Below, in pieces: positions 1 through 5,328 of a stretch of DNA of 5,507 nt (the first letter of the stretch is position 1; each line of letters starts with the position of its first letter). The position numbers and the translations under genes are program-made. The notes beneath the pieces are model-generated. The model was given only the letters and a program-made list of their open reading frames with translations. It was not told where the DNA came from and made no database searches. Source of the DNA: Anaerolineaceae bacterium (GTDB taxonomy: Bacteria; Chloroflexota; Anaerolineae; Anaerolineales; Anaerolineaceae); the NCBI GenBank assembly GCA_003448875.1, contig DLXG01000266.1, forward strand, positions 1 through 5,507, in the 5' to 3' direction.

Positions 1-473
1 TTTTCTATGGAATGACTTAAGATCTTTCGATTAGTGGAATAAACCAGGCGGGTGCGGTCTTCGCCCTGGGCTACCGCTACCCCGCCCCGCCGGTCGGTCA
101 CCATTTCGCTCAGGTTGATTATGCCGCTTAAGCCACAAGCCTTTTCTGGTGGAGAAATTACAATATTTTCTCCATCCTCAAAAGTCAGGTAATATTTACC
201 AATTTTTGTGTCAAATATCAGACAATGAGGATAAGTTTCAATGTGATATTCAAGCCTGTTGCCATCCCCATCTAAAAAGTTAATTTCCTCAATCATTGCA
301 GGAAGGTTTTGCCCGATCTGTGAGGAAATATCCTGAGAACGCAATCGGTCAGTCAAGCGCAGACTGATGCCATTTTCCTCAGCAGCAATAGTCAACCGTG
401 ATCCCCGGCATGTAAATGGTAAGAAACGGATATCAATAATATTGTGAAAATCACTTAAGATTGGAAAATCCAT
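1..473 (-). CDS. N-terminal part of an unrecognised protein, possibly a glycoside hydrolase beta-sandwich domain (runs off the left edge)
   Basis: The frame is open on the minus strand from an ATG at 471-473 to the window edge, giving about 157 codons without a stop; the C-terminus lies outside. A good Shine-Dalgarno (TAAGGA, 480-485) sits 6 nt before the ATG, which supports this start. The protein begins MDFPILSDFHNIIDIRFLPF and then has a CRGSRLTI stretch. Alternating hydrophobic and polar residues dominate, with no signal peptide or membrane segment, which looks like a cytoplasmic beta-rich domain. The pattern 'D-I-R-x-(L/I)-P-F-x-x-R-G-S' resembles what I recall from N-termini of large (alpha/alpha)6-barrel glycosidase-like proteins (MGH1/trehalase-like) in Chloroflexota. 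That is a weak memory-based inference; the catalytic domain would be off-window. It probably shares a transcript with the Fe-S protein 74 bp upstream. Residues about 123-147 are encoded by an unusually GC-rich patch. Confidence 0.7.
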   Translation of the reverse strand, partial: MDFPILSDFHNIIDIRFLPFTCRGSRLTIAAEENGISLRLTDRLRSQDISSQIGQNLPAMIEEINFLDGDGNRLEYHIETYPHCLIFDTKIGKYYLTFEDGENIVISPPEKACGLSGIINLSEMVTDRRGGVAVAQGEDRTRLVYSTNRKILSHSIE

Positions 474-479
474 CTCAAT

Positions 480-485
480 TCCTTA
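480..485 (-). promoter_or_regulatory. Ribosome binding site of the left-edge gene
   Basis: TAAGGA on the minus strand, with a 6-nt spacer to the ATG at 473. It decides the start of the partial left-edge gene and confirms that gene is translated leftwards. Confidence 0.6.
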
Positions 486-547
486 AGTCTTGATTACTAC
501 GATTTTAACACTAATCTTGAACAAGTTATGCATATTCAAGTCATGGG

Positions 548-958
548 TTATGACGATTGAATCGCCATTTTTTCACAGCAATTTTTGCAAAACTGACAGC
601 CGATACACATGGCGGGGCGTGACAGAAAGGGGTGGGTTGCCGTACCCTCGGATGTTAAGACCATTTCAATGCACTTCGCCGGACAAACCTCTGCACATTT
701 CCCGCAGCCATTACACAAACCATAATCCCATGCGGGTTTAAACCAGTCTCGCATTGCAATTCTTGTGGCAAGAGATCCCCTGTCATCTATAATAGCCGCA
801 AAACCACAAACTCGACCGCACACTCCACAAGAAATGCAACTCGATAGAATGACATGCCGGCTTTTCTTGTGGCCCCGAATCGCTTTCACCGGACACCATA
901 ACCTGCACACCCCACATCCTGTACATCGCTCAGTTATTTGATACAATGTTCCCTCCAT
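548..958 (-). CDS. Ferredoxin-like protein with four [4Fe-4S] cysteine motifs
   Basis: A 136-residue soluble protein made almost entirely of iron-sulfur motifs. Four complete C-x2-C-x2-C-x3-C sets are visible: C12/15/18/22 (then Pro), C41/44/47/51, C82/85/88/92 (then Pro) and C118/121/124/128. They form two tandem ferredoxin-type modules (about 10-56 and 80-134) joined by a linker with a short Trp/Lys/Pro-rich stretch (RDWFKPAW, 70-77). In the 2[4Fe-4S] ferredoxin fold the last cysteine of one motif ligates the partner cluster, so up to four [4Fe-4S] clusters are expected. No signal peptide or membrane segment is present, so it should be a cytoplasmic electron carrier or a small subunit of a redox complex. 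Its partner cannot be told from the sequence. The start is ambiguous: the ATG at 956-958 lacks a good Shine-Dalgarno, whereas the TTG at 944-946 (codon 5) is preceded by GGAGGG at ideal spacing. The gene is divergent from the Dus gene 49 bp away and is followed by the left-edge gene. Confidence 0.9.
   Translation of the reverse strand: MEGTLYQITERCTGCGVCRLWCPVKAIRGHKKSRHVILSSCISCGVCGRVCGFAAIIDDRGSLATRIAMRDWFKPAWDYGLCNGCGKCAEVCPAKCIEMVLTSEGTATHPFLSRPAMCIGCQFCKNCCEKMAIQSS
951..956 (-). promoter_or_regulatory. Shine-Dalgarno that would favour a TTG start (codon 5) of the Fe-S protein
   Basis: The minus strand reads GGAGGG at 956-951, followed by AACA and then TTG at 946-944. This overlaps the upstream ATG (958-956), which itself has only weak purine sequence before it. 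If used, the protein would start MYQITERC, seven residues before the first cluster cysteine, which is typical of small ferredoxins. Confidence 0.5.
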
Positions 959-1007
959 GAATTATCTTACTGCAAATTACCAAAAAGTTGCATCACTTAG
1001 GTAGAAC

Positions 1008-1973
1008 TTGGATTCTCAGCCAGTATTTTTTGTTGGTAATATTCCGATTTACGGAAACCTCATCCTTTCCCCAATGGATGGGCTTTCAGAGCGGCCATTT
1101 CGTTCTCTGGTACGTAAATCGGGCTCAGCAATGTCATACACCGAATTTATCAATGCGATAGATGTACTTGCTGACATTCACCGCATTCAAAAGAAGATCG
1201 CTTTTTATGAGTTTGAACGTCCGGTTGTGTTTCAAATTTTTGATGATGACCCTGACCGGATCCTGAATGCTGCTCAAAAATTAACCCTTTTCCAGCCGGA
1301 TATCATTGACCTCAACCTGGGCTGCTCTGCCCATCATGTGGCTAGCCGGGGGGCGGGAGCCGGTCTTCTCCCTCATCCCCAAAAAATTGCCAGAATAATC
1401 AGTAATCTGGTCAAACATTTACCTGTTCCGGTAACCGCAAAGATCAGACTGGGCTGGGATGAACATAGTCGCAATTATTTAGAAATCGCCAGAATTATCG
1501 AGGACTGCGGTGCACAATTAATTGCAGTCCATGGGCGCACGAAGGTTCAGGGGTACACGGGCAGGGCTGATTGGGATGCCATTGCAGAAATCAAATCAAA
1601 ACTACACATACCAGTTATTGCAAACGGAGATGTTCAAACGGTAGCGGATATTCAGCATATCCGAAACCAGACCCAATGCGACGGCGTAATGATTGGCCGG
1701 GCTGCTTTATCTAACCCGTGGATTTTCAGTTCGCGAGATCGCTCAGAAGTACCACCGCATGAAGTAAAAAGCTGGATTGAGGCACACCTCCATGAAATGA
1801 TTGCATTCCATGGCGAGGAATTGGGTGTGATCTTATTTCGAAAATATCTAAAACGCCTGCTCACACCTTATCAACTGAGCGAAGACATCCTTCTGGCATT
1901 ATTAACTGCAACTGATTTGAAAATACTTCATCATCTTATTAATGATGTGTTCAATACGTTGATTGAACCATAA
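1008..1973 (+). CDS. dus: tRNA-dihydrouridine synthase (Dus family, FMN-dependent)
   Basis: A 321-residue TIM-barrel flavoenzyme that reduces specific uridines in tRNA to dihydrouridine, normally with NADPH. Family motifs appear in order: LSPMDGLSERPFR (20-32, FMN-binding first strand), PVVFQIF-x3-DP (72-82), the catalytic loop DLNLGC with Cys106 as the expected general acid, KIRLGWDE (145-152, FMN-contacting Lys145), VHGRTKVQGYTGRADW (174-189), VIANGDV (203-209) and CDGVMIGRAALSNPWIF (224-240). The C-terminal helical part (about 245-321) matches the tRNA-binding domain, and the length is normal. After Cys106 the usual Pro is Ser, giving GCSAHH instead of GCPxxx, and the RGAGAGLL stretch replaces the common KxGAGSALL. 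The start is TTG, two codons after an in-frame TAG (1002-1004), with a modest AGG at 999-1001. The next in-frame ATG, Met23, would cut into the FMN-binding strand. The specific subfamily (DusA, B or C) cannot be assigned. It appears monocistronic, since a separate promoter follows it. Confidence 0.93.
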   Translation: MDSQPVFFVGNIPIYGNLILSPMDGLSERPFRSLVRKSGSAMSYTEFINAIDVLADIHRIQKKIAFYEFERPVVFQIFDDDPDRILNAAQKLTLFQPDIIDLNLGCSAHHVASRGAGAGLLPHPQKIARIISNLVKHLPVPVTAKIRLGWDEHSRNYLEIARIIEDCGAQLIAVHGRTKVQGYTGRADWDAIAEIKSKLHIPVIANGDVQTVADIQHIRNQTQCDGVMIGRAALSNPWIFSSRDRSEVPPHEVKSWIEAHLHEMIAFHGEELGVILFRKYLKRLLTPYQLSEDILLALLTATDLKILHHLINDVFNTLIEP

Positions 1974-2006
1974 TCTTAAAATTTCAAAATTGGTGACAAT
2001 TGCAAA

Positions 2007-2035
2007 TTGGAAATAAGAATGTTTTTTGCTATACT
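2007..2035 (+). promoter_or_regulatory. Sigma-70-type promoter with extended -10 for the BMP-type ABC importer operon
   Basis: A -35 TTGGAA (2007-2012) is followed by a 17-bp spacer and a -10 TATACT (2030-2035, five of six consensus bases). TGC directly before the -10 makes an extended -10 (TGnTATACT). Transcription should begin near 2042-2044. This sits in the 77-bp gap after the Dus gene and argues that the importer operon starts here. It also argues that the TTG at 2051, only about 8 nt downstream and without a Shine-Dalgarno, is not the first permease's start. Confidence 0.65.
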
Positions 2036-2104
2036 GATTTCTAATAAAAGTTGTATGACATCTACCCACCACTAACCCGACCTCAGGAAAGGGTTACCCC
2101 CTCA

Positions 2105-3184
2105 ATGCCACCAAAAACTGAATATTCCCGTCTACTCAATCGTACCATTGAGGCACTTCTTCCCCTATTGGCTGTTCCCGTTGCTCTGCTCATTGGAGCA
2201 GTGATGATTTACGCCTTAGGCGTGAATCCCTTTCAGGCGTATGGAACTCTTTTTCAGGGCGCGTTCGGCAACATTTCCGGCTTTACCCAATCATTGGTCA
2301 AAGCAACCCCGTTACTGCTTGTGGGTCTGGGAGTTACCATTGCTTTCCGCGGCGGGGTGATTAACATCGGCGGTGAGGGTCAATTAATCGTTGGGGCTTT
2401 AGCCGCAACTGCTTTCTCAATCGGGTTTTCGGATTTACCTCGAATCATCTTATTACCATTGACTTTACTGATTGCAGCCCTTAGCGGAGCAGTTTGGGGA
2501 GGTGTGCCGGGCGTTTTAAAGGCTCGCCTGGGGGTCAATGAAATCTTAAGCACGGTGATGATGAATGCCATCGCATTACAACTTTCCAATTACTTATTAC
2601 GCGGGCCAATGATTGATCCGGCCGAGATTGAACGCGGCACTCAAATCGCCCAATCGGATTTACTCCCTCAAGCCGCCTGGCTCACCCGCTTGATGCCTCG
2701 AACTTTATTACACAGCGGTGCCATTCTGGCTTTGATCATGGCGGTTTTGGTTTATATCTTCCTCTGGCGCACCACCATCGGTTACCGCATCCGGGCAGTA
2801 GGTTTGAACCCGGATGCGGCTCGTTATGCGGGTATCCCGGTTCGGTTTTATCAAGCGCTCTCGTTGATTTTAGGCGGTGCATTTGCCGGCCTGGCCGGAG
2901 GAGTGGAGGTAGCCGGTGTTCATCACCGCATGATCGAAGGGCTTTCGGGGGGGTATGGTTTTTCGGGAATCGTGGCTGCTCTGTTTGGAAAATTGCACCC
3001 GCTTGGAGCCGTGCCTGCTTCGGTTCTTTTCGGCGGTTTACTGGTCGGGGCAGATCGGATGCAGAGGGCTACCCAGGTACCCTCCGCCCTTATTACGGTA
3101 ATTTTAGGTTTGGTCGTCCTGTTTGTGGTTAGCAGTGAAATTTGGGCTCGCCGCCGCGCTCGCAGGAGGGAAACTCGTGGCTGA
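2105..3184 (+). CDS. BMP-type (nucleoside) ABC importer, inner-membrane permease 1, NupP-like
   Basis: A 359-residue polytopic permease of the BPD_transp_2 superfamily, which serves simple-sugar, nucleoside and branched-chain amino acid importers. The N-terminal helix (about 17-39) ends in the YALGVNPFQAYG stretch typical of NupP-like subunits. The conserved FRGGVINIGGEGQ segment (about 81-93) marks this permease class. Further hydrophobic helices lie at about 65-80, 94-111, 118-140, 208-226, 255-275 and 300-345. The cytoplasmic ATPase-coupling motif RAVGLNPDAARYAGI lies at 230-244. The C-terminus is a basic tail (RRRARRR). I chose ATG 2105, preceded by AGGAAAGGG (2085-2093, 11-nt spacer). 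The frame is open back to a TTG at 2051, which would add 18 non-hydrophobic residues but lies almost at the predicted transcript start. The stop overlaps the next gene by 8 nt, indicating translational coupling. The subunit pairs with permease 2 to form the channel. Nucleoside specificity is inferred from the family and the neighbouring BMP lipoprotein. Confidence 0.9.
   Translation: MPPKTEYSRLLNRTIEALLPLLAVPVALLIGAVMIYALGVNPFQAYGTLFQGAFGNISGFTQSLVKATPLLLVGLGVTIAFRGGVINIGGEGQLIVGALAATAFSIGFSDLPRIILLPLTLLIAALSGAVWGGVPGVLKARLGVNEILSTVMMNAIALQLSNYLLRGPMIDPAEIERGTQIAQSDLLPQAAWLTRLMPRTLLHSGAILALIMAVLVYIFLWRTTIGYRIRAVGLNPDAARYAGIPVRFYQALSLILGGAFAGLAGGVEVAGVHHRMIEGLSGGYGFSGIVAALFGKLHPLGAVPASVLFGGLLVGADRMQRATQVPSALITVILGLVVLFVVSSEIWARRRARRRETRG
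3164..3170 (+). promoter_or_regulatory. Strong ribosome binding site of permease 2 inside the end of permease 1
   Basis: AGGAGGG, 6 nt before the GTG at 3177. It decides the start of the second permease, because the same frame is open back to a TTG at 3123 that has no comparable site. The Shine-Dalgarno bases also encode the Arg-rich tail of permease 1. Confidence 0.8.
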
Positions 3185-4109
3185 ACTGTTCACCCTGCCC
3201 GTCTTATTAGGCATCATCTACTCCGGTATTCGCCTGGCAACCCCTTATTTATATGCCGCCATTGGTGAAACTTTTGCTCAACGCTCCGGCGTCCTCAATC
3301 TGGGCGTGGATGGCATTATGTTAATGGGTGCATATACCGGTTTTTATATTGCCATGAAAACCGGCAATCTCTTTTTTGGCCTTTTGGGCGCAGCAGCAGC
3401 AGGTTTATTAATGGGGCTGCTAATGTCAATTGTCAGCGTTTCTCTGCAAGCGGAACAAGGAATCAGCGGGATTGGTTTAAACCTTTTTGGACTGGGACTT
3501 TCAACCTTACTGTTCAAAGTAACCCTTGGCGGGGTGGAATCAATTCGTGGCTTTCAACCCATCCGCATCCCCTTGCTTGGTCAAATCCCCTATCTTGGAG
3601 ATATTTTCTTCAACCACAATCTGCTCGTTTATGGGGCTTTTTTGCTGGTTCCCTTGGCAAACTTTGTTTTGAATAAAACCACATTTGGGTTAAAAGTTCG
3701 TGCAGTAGGTCAAAATCCACAGGCAGCCGATACTTTGGGAGTCAATGTCACCCTCATCCGTTACACCACCGTCTGTTTGGGCGGAATCCTGGCCGGTATT
3801 GCTGGTGCTTCACTTTCACTCGCTTTGATTAATCTATTTCAAGAGAACATGACCAGCGGAATGGGTTTCATTGCCGTTGCGCTGGTTTATTTTGGCGGAT
3901 GGCGTCCGTGGGGTGTGATGGGCGGCGCATTACTGTTTAGTTTCGTGAATGCTTTGCAACTTTGGGTGCAGGTAAAAGGTATCAATATCCCATCGGATAT
4001 CGCCGTGATGATGCCCTACATCTTAACAATTATCGCTCTGACATTATCTGGCAGACGCGCCCGTCAGCCGCAGGCGTTGACCAAACCCTTCGAGCGCGGT
4101 GAAAATTAA
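3177..4109 (+). CDS. BMP-type (nucleoside) ABC importer, inner-membrane permease 2, NupQ-like
   Basis: A 310-residue polytopic permease of the same superfamily and of the shorter NupQ-like type, which lacks the extra N-terminal helix of permease 1. The sequence YLYAAIGETFAQRSGVLNLG (24-43) followed by VDGIMLMGA (44-52) is the hallmark of this subunit. The ATPase-coupling loop RAVGQNPQAADTLGV is at 175-189, and Gly/Ala-rich helices follow (about 195-220, 230-265, 280-300). Start GTG 3177 has an AGGAGGG at 6-nt spacing, and GTGGCTGA is shared with the end of permease 1, so translation should be coupled and the stoichiometry near 1:1. An upstream TTG (3123) would add 18 residues but lacks a Shine-Dalgarno. 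It should heterodimerise with permease 1 and couple to the ATPase encoded at the right edge. The family is clear; the substrate (nucleoside versus another small solute) is inferred. Confidence 0.92.
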   Translation: MAELFTLPVLLGIIYSGIRLATPYLYAAIGETFAQRSGVLNLGVDGIMLMGAYTGFYIAMKTGNLFFGLLGAAAAGLLMGLLMSIVSVSLQAEQGISGIGLNLFGLGLSTLLFKVTLGGVESIRGFQPIRIPLLGQIPYLGDIFFNHNLLVYGAFLLVPLANFVLNKTTFGLKVRAVGQNPQAADTLGVNVTLIRYTTVCLGGILAGIAGASLSLALINLFQENMTSGMGFIAVALVYFGGWRPWGVMGGALLFSFVNALQLWVQVKGINIPSDIAVMMPYILTIIALTLSGRRARQPQALTKPFERGEN

Positions 4110-4115
4110 CCCAAG

Positions 4116-4134
4116 GTGAACATTTCGGGTTCAC
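4116..4134 (+). other. Small hairpin in the binding-protein leader
   Basis: GTGAAC (4116-4121) and GTTCAC (4129-4134) are perfect inverted repeats around a 7-nt loop, beginning 7 nt after the permease 2 stop codon. The stem is only 6 bp with 50% G+C and has no U-tract, so it is not a typical intrinsic terminator. It lies four nucleotides before the extended anti-16S sequence and could keep that region single-stranded or act as a processing or stability element. Confidence 0.4.
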
Positions 4135-4138
4135 AAAG

Positions 4139-4153
4139 AGGAGGTGATCCAAC
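4139..4153 (+). promoter_or_regulatory. Extended Shine-Dalgarno: 15 nt complementary to the canonical 16S rRNA 3' end, far upstream of a start codon
   Basis: AGGAGGTGATCCAAC is the exact reverse complement of the conserved bacterial 16S 3' tail (GTTGGATCACCTCCT), continuing past the usual 5-7 bases. The last matching base is 75 nt upstream of the bmpA-like ATG (4229), which has its own Shine-Dalgarno. No ATG, GTG or TTG lies at normal distance downstream; only an ATT at 4157 does. It may be a ribosome standby site. The match is seen directly, assuming this organism's 16S tail is canonical; the function is inferred. Confidence 0.55.
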
Positions 4154-4215
4154 AAAATTTCCATCCTGATCAGAAATCCGTTTTCCAGTTTATTTTTCAC
4201 CCGATTCCCAATTTT

Positions 4216-4222
4216 GGAGGAG
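4216..4222 (+). promoter_or_regulatory. Ribosome binding site of the binding-protein gene
   Basis: GGAGGAG, 6 nt before the ATG at 4229. It decides the start and excludes the TTG at 4214, which overlaps it. With this start the protein begins with a canonical lipoprotein signal ([11 protein letters not shown]). Confidence 0.85.
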
Positions 4223-4228
4223 CTCAAA

Positions 4229-5257
4229 ATGAAAAAAATAGTTGTTCGGATCGCTCTGCTGGTTGCCCTGGTATCGCTGCTGTTGAGTGCCTGCGCCCAG
4301 CCAGCTGCCCCTACTCAACCCGCGCAGGAAGAAAAACCTTTCCGGGTGGCTGTGGTCATGCCCAGCACCATTACTGACCTCGCTTTCAGCCAATCCTTCT
4401 TTGAGGCCTTGAAGAAGGTGCAGGAAGAGGAAGGCGGGCCTTCAAAATTTGAAATTGCCTACTCGGAGGGAATGTTCAATGTCCCGGATGCCGCAGCAGC
4501 TATTCGTGACTATGCTTCGCAGGGTTATGATCTTGTCATAGCGCATGGCTCGCAGTATGGCACATCCCTCTCACAGATTGCCCCGGATTTCCCGGAAACT
4601 GCCTTCGCCTGGGGCACTTCGTTAGATACTTTTCAGGCTCAGGGTATCAACAACGTGTATGCCTATCAGGCTGAATCTCAGGAAGGCGGTTATGTGCTCG
4701 GGACGATTGCAGCCCTGATGAGCAAGAGTGGGGTGCTGGGCGTGTGCGGGCCGGTTAACGCCGGTGATGCCAAACTGTTTGTGGATGGCTTTGTGGCTGG
4801 GGCCAAGAATGCCAGACCGGATATTCAGGTCAATGTTACCTTCACCGGTTCATTCTCGGATGTTTCATTAATGGCCTCCGCAGCCGAAACCCATATTGCT
4901 GCCGGTGCGGATATGCTGACCGGTTCATCCCAATCGGTAGTCGGTGCTATTGGGGTTGCCAAGGACAAAGGCGCCTACTGGTTCGGCACACAATGGGAGC
5001 AAACCCCGGTCGGCCCGGAAACCGTTGTGGCTACGCAGGTCTTTGATTGGACAATTGTAATCCGTGACATGGTCAAATCCGTTCGAGCGGGCGTATTGGG
5101 CGGCAAAGCCTATACCCTGACATTCAAAAACGGCGGTTTGAAACTGGTCTATAACGATAAAGTCCCGGTGCCGGATGACATCAAAGCCAAAGCGCAGGAA
5201 ACCATCAACGGCATTATGAACGGAACGATTGATCCGCTCAGCGGTCCAAAACAATAA
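4229..5257 (+). CDS. BMP family (BmpA/PnrA-like) ABC transporter substrate-binding lipoprotein
   Basis: A 342-residue extracytoplasmic solute-binding lipoprotein. Residues 1-21 form a lipoprotein signal peptide (Lys2-Lys3, hydrophobic core, lipobox L19-S20-A21-C22), so Cys22 should be lipidated. A flexible Ala/Pro/Gln/Thr linker (23-36) follows. The mature domain matches the BMP family: [20 protein letters not shown] (about 38-57), YDLVIAHGS (100-108), an [17 protein letters not shown] segment in the middle, [20 protein letters not shown] and SFSDVSL (208-214), then [10 protein letters not shown]. Family members such as Treponema PnrA and Bacillus NupN bind purine nucleosides, and the two flanking permeases fit that. 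The segment where many nucleoside-binding relatives carry an Asp (GFxFxD-like) reads HGSQYGTS (106-113), so the ligand could differ. The gene starts 119 nt after permease 2, a wide gap for this tight operon, filled by a hairpin and an extended anti-16S sequence. A strong stem-loop follows its stop, so its dosage may be controlled separately. Confidence 0.93.
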   Translation: MKKIVVRIALLVALVSLLLSACAQPAAPTQPAQEEKPFRVAVVMPSTITDLAFSQSFFEALKKVQEEEGGPSKFEIAYSEGMFNVPDAAAAIRDYASQGYDLVIAHGSQYGTSLSQIAPDFPETAFAWGTSLDTFQAQGINNVYAYQAESQEGGYVLGTIAALMSKSGVLGVCGPVNAGDAKLFVDGFVAGAKNARPDIQVNVTFTGSFSDVSLMASAAETHIAAGADMLTGSSQSVVGAIGVAKDKGAYWFGTQWEQTPVGPETVVATQVFDWTIVIRDMVKSVRAGVLGGKAYTLTFKNGGLKLVYNDKVPVPDDIKAKAQETINGIMNGTIDPLSGPKQ

Positions 5258-5267
5258 AACGCGTTTT
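5256..5267 (+). repeat. 12-bp perfect palindrome overlapping the binding-protein stop codon
   Basis: AAAACGCGTTTT is a perfect 12-bp palindrome. It begins inside the TAA stop (5255-5257) and ends 5 nt before the intercistronic hairpin. It could be an operator-like site or chance; the sequence gives no way to decide. Confidence 0.3.
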
Positions 5268-5272
5268 CTGGC

Positions 5273-5304
5273 AGGTGGCTTGGTTGAGGTCAATCAAGCC
5301 ACCT
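5273..5304 (+). other. Intercistronic stem-loop between the binding-protein and ATPase genes
   Basis: AGGTGGCTTGGTTG (5273-5286) pairs with CAATCAAGCCACCT (5291-5304), giving a 14-bp stem with a single G-U pair and an AGGT tetraloop. It is followed by CCAACCTCTTTGG rather than a U-run, so it is a poor Rho-independent terminator. It more likely works as a 3' mRNA-stabilising or attenuating element, a common arrangement after solute-binding-protein genes, which need more product than the other importer subunits. The structure is seen directly; the role is inferred. Confidence 0.6.
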
Positions 5305-5328
5305 CCAACCTCTTTGGATTTATATACT

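Noticed and set aside
490..741. Plus-strand open frame of 83 codons
   Set aside because: It lies antisense over the Fe-S gene, whose regular cysteine motifs leave no doubt about the coding strand. The plus-strand product has no recognisable pattern.
961..966. Possible -10 (GATAAT on the minus strand) for the Fe-S gene
   Set aside because: No acceptable -35 is found at 16-18 bp, and the transcript would begin almost at the start codon.
2051..2104. Longer permease 1 start at TTG 2051
   Set aside because: It has no Shine-Dalgarno and lies about 8 nt after the predicted transcription start. The added 18 residues are polar and not typical of the family.
3123..3176. Longer permease 2 start at TTG 3123
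   Set aside because: No ribosome site precedes it, whereas GTG 3177 has AGGAGGG at 6 nt and fits the family length.
4077..4106. Possible internal promoter for the binding-protein gene (TTGACC, 18-bp spacer, GAAAAT)
   Set aside because: The -35 is good but the -10 matches only four of six bases and lacks an extended element. It lies in the coding end of permease 2, so it is too weak to list.
4110..4228. Riboswitch in the binding-protein leader
   Set aside because: Only one short hairpin is present and no conserved purine, guanidine or other aptamer core could be recognised.
4144..4377. GTG-started 77-codon frame beginning inside the anti-16S sequence
   Set aside because: Its start is part of the AGGAGG itself, so it has no ribosome site of its own. 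It runs out of frame into the lipoprotein signal and mature domain, and the product looks like a frame shadow.
4925..5293. Minus-strand 122-codon frame under the binding-protein gene
   Set aside because: Antisense shadow of a clearly recognisable BMP protein; it begins in the intercistronic hairpin and shows no family motif.
5273..5320. Stem-loop as a Rho-independent terminator ending the operon
   Set aside because: No U-tract follows, and the ATPase that completes the importer begins 25 nt after the stem.
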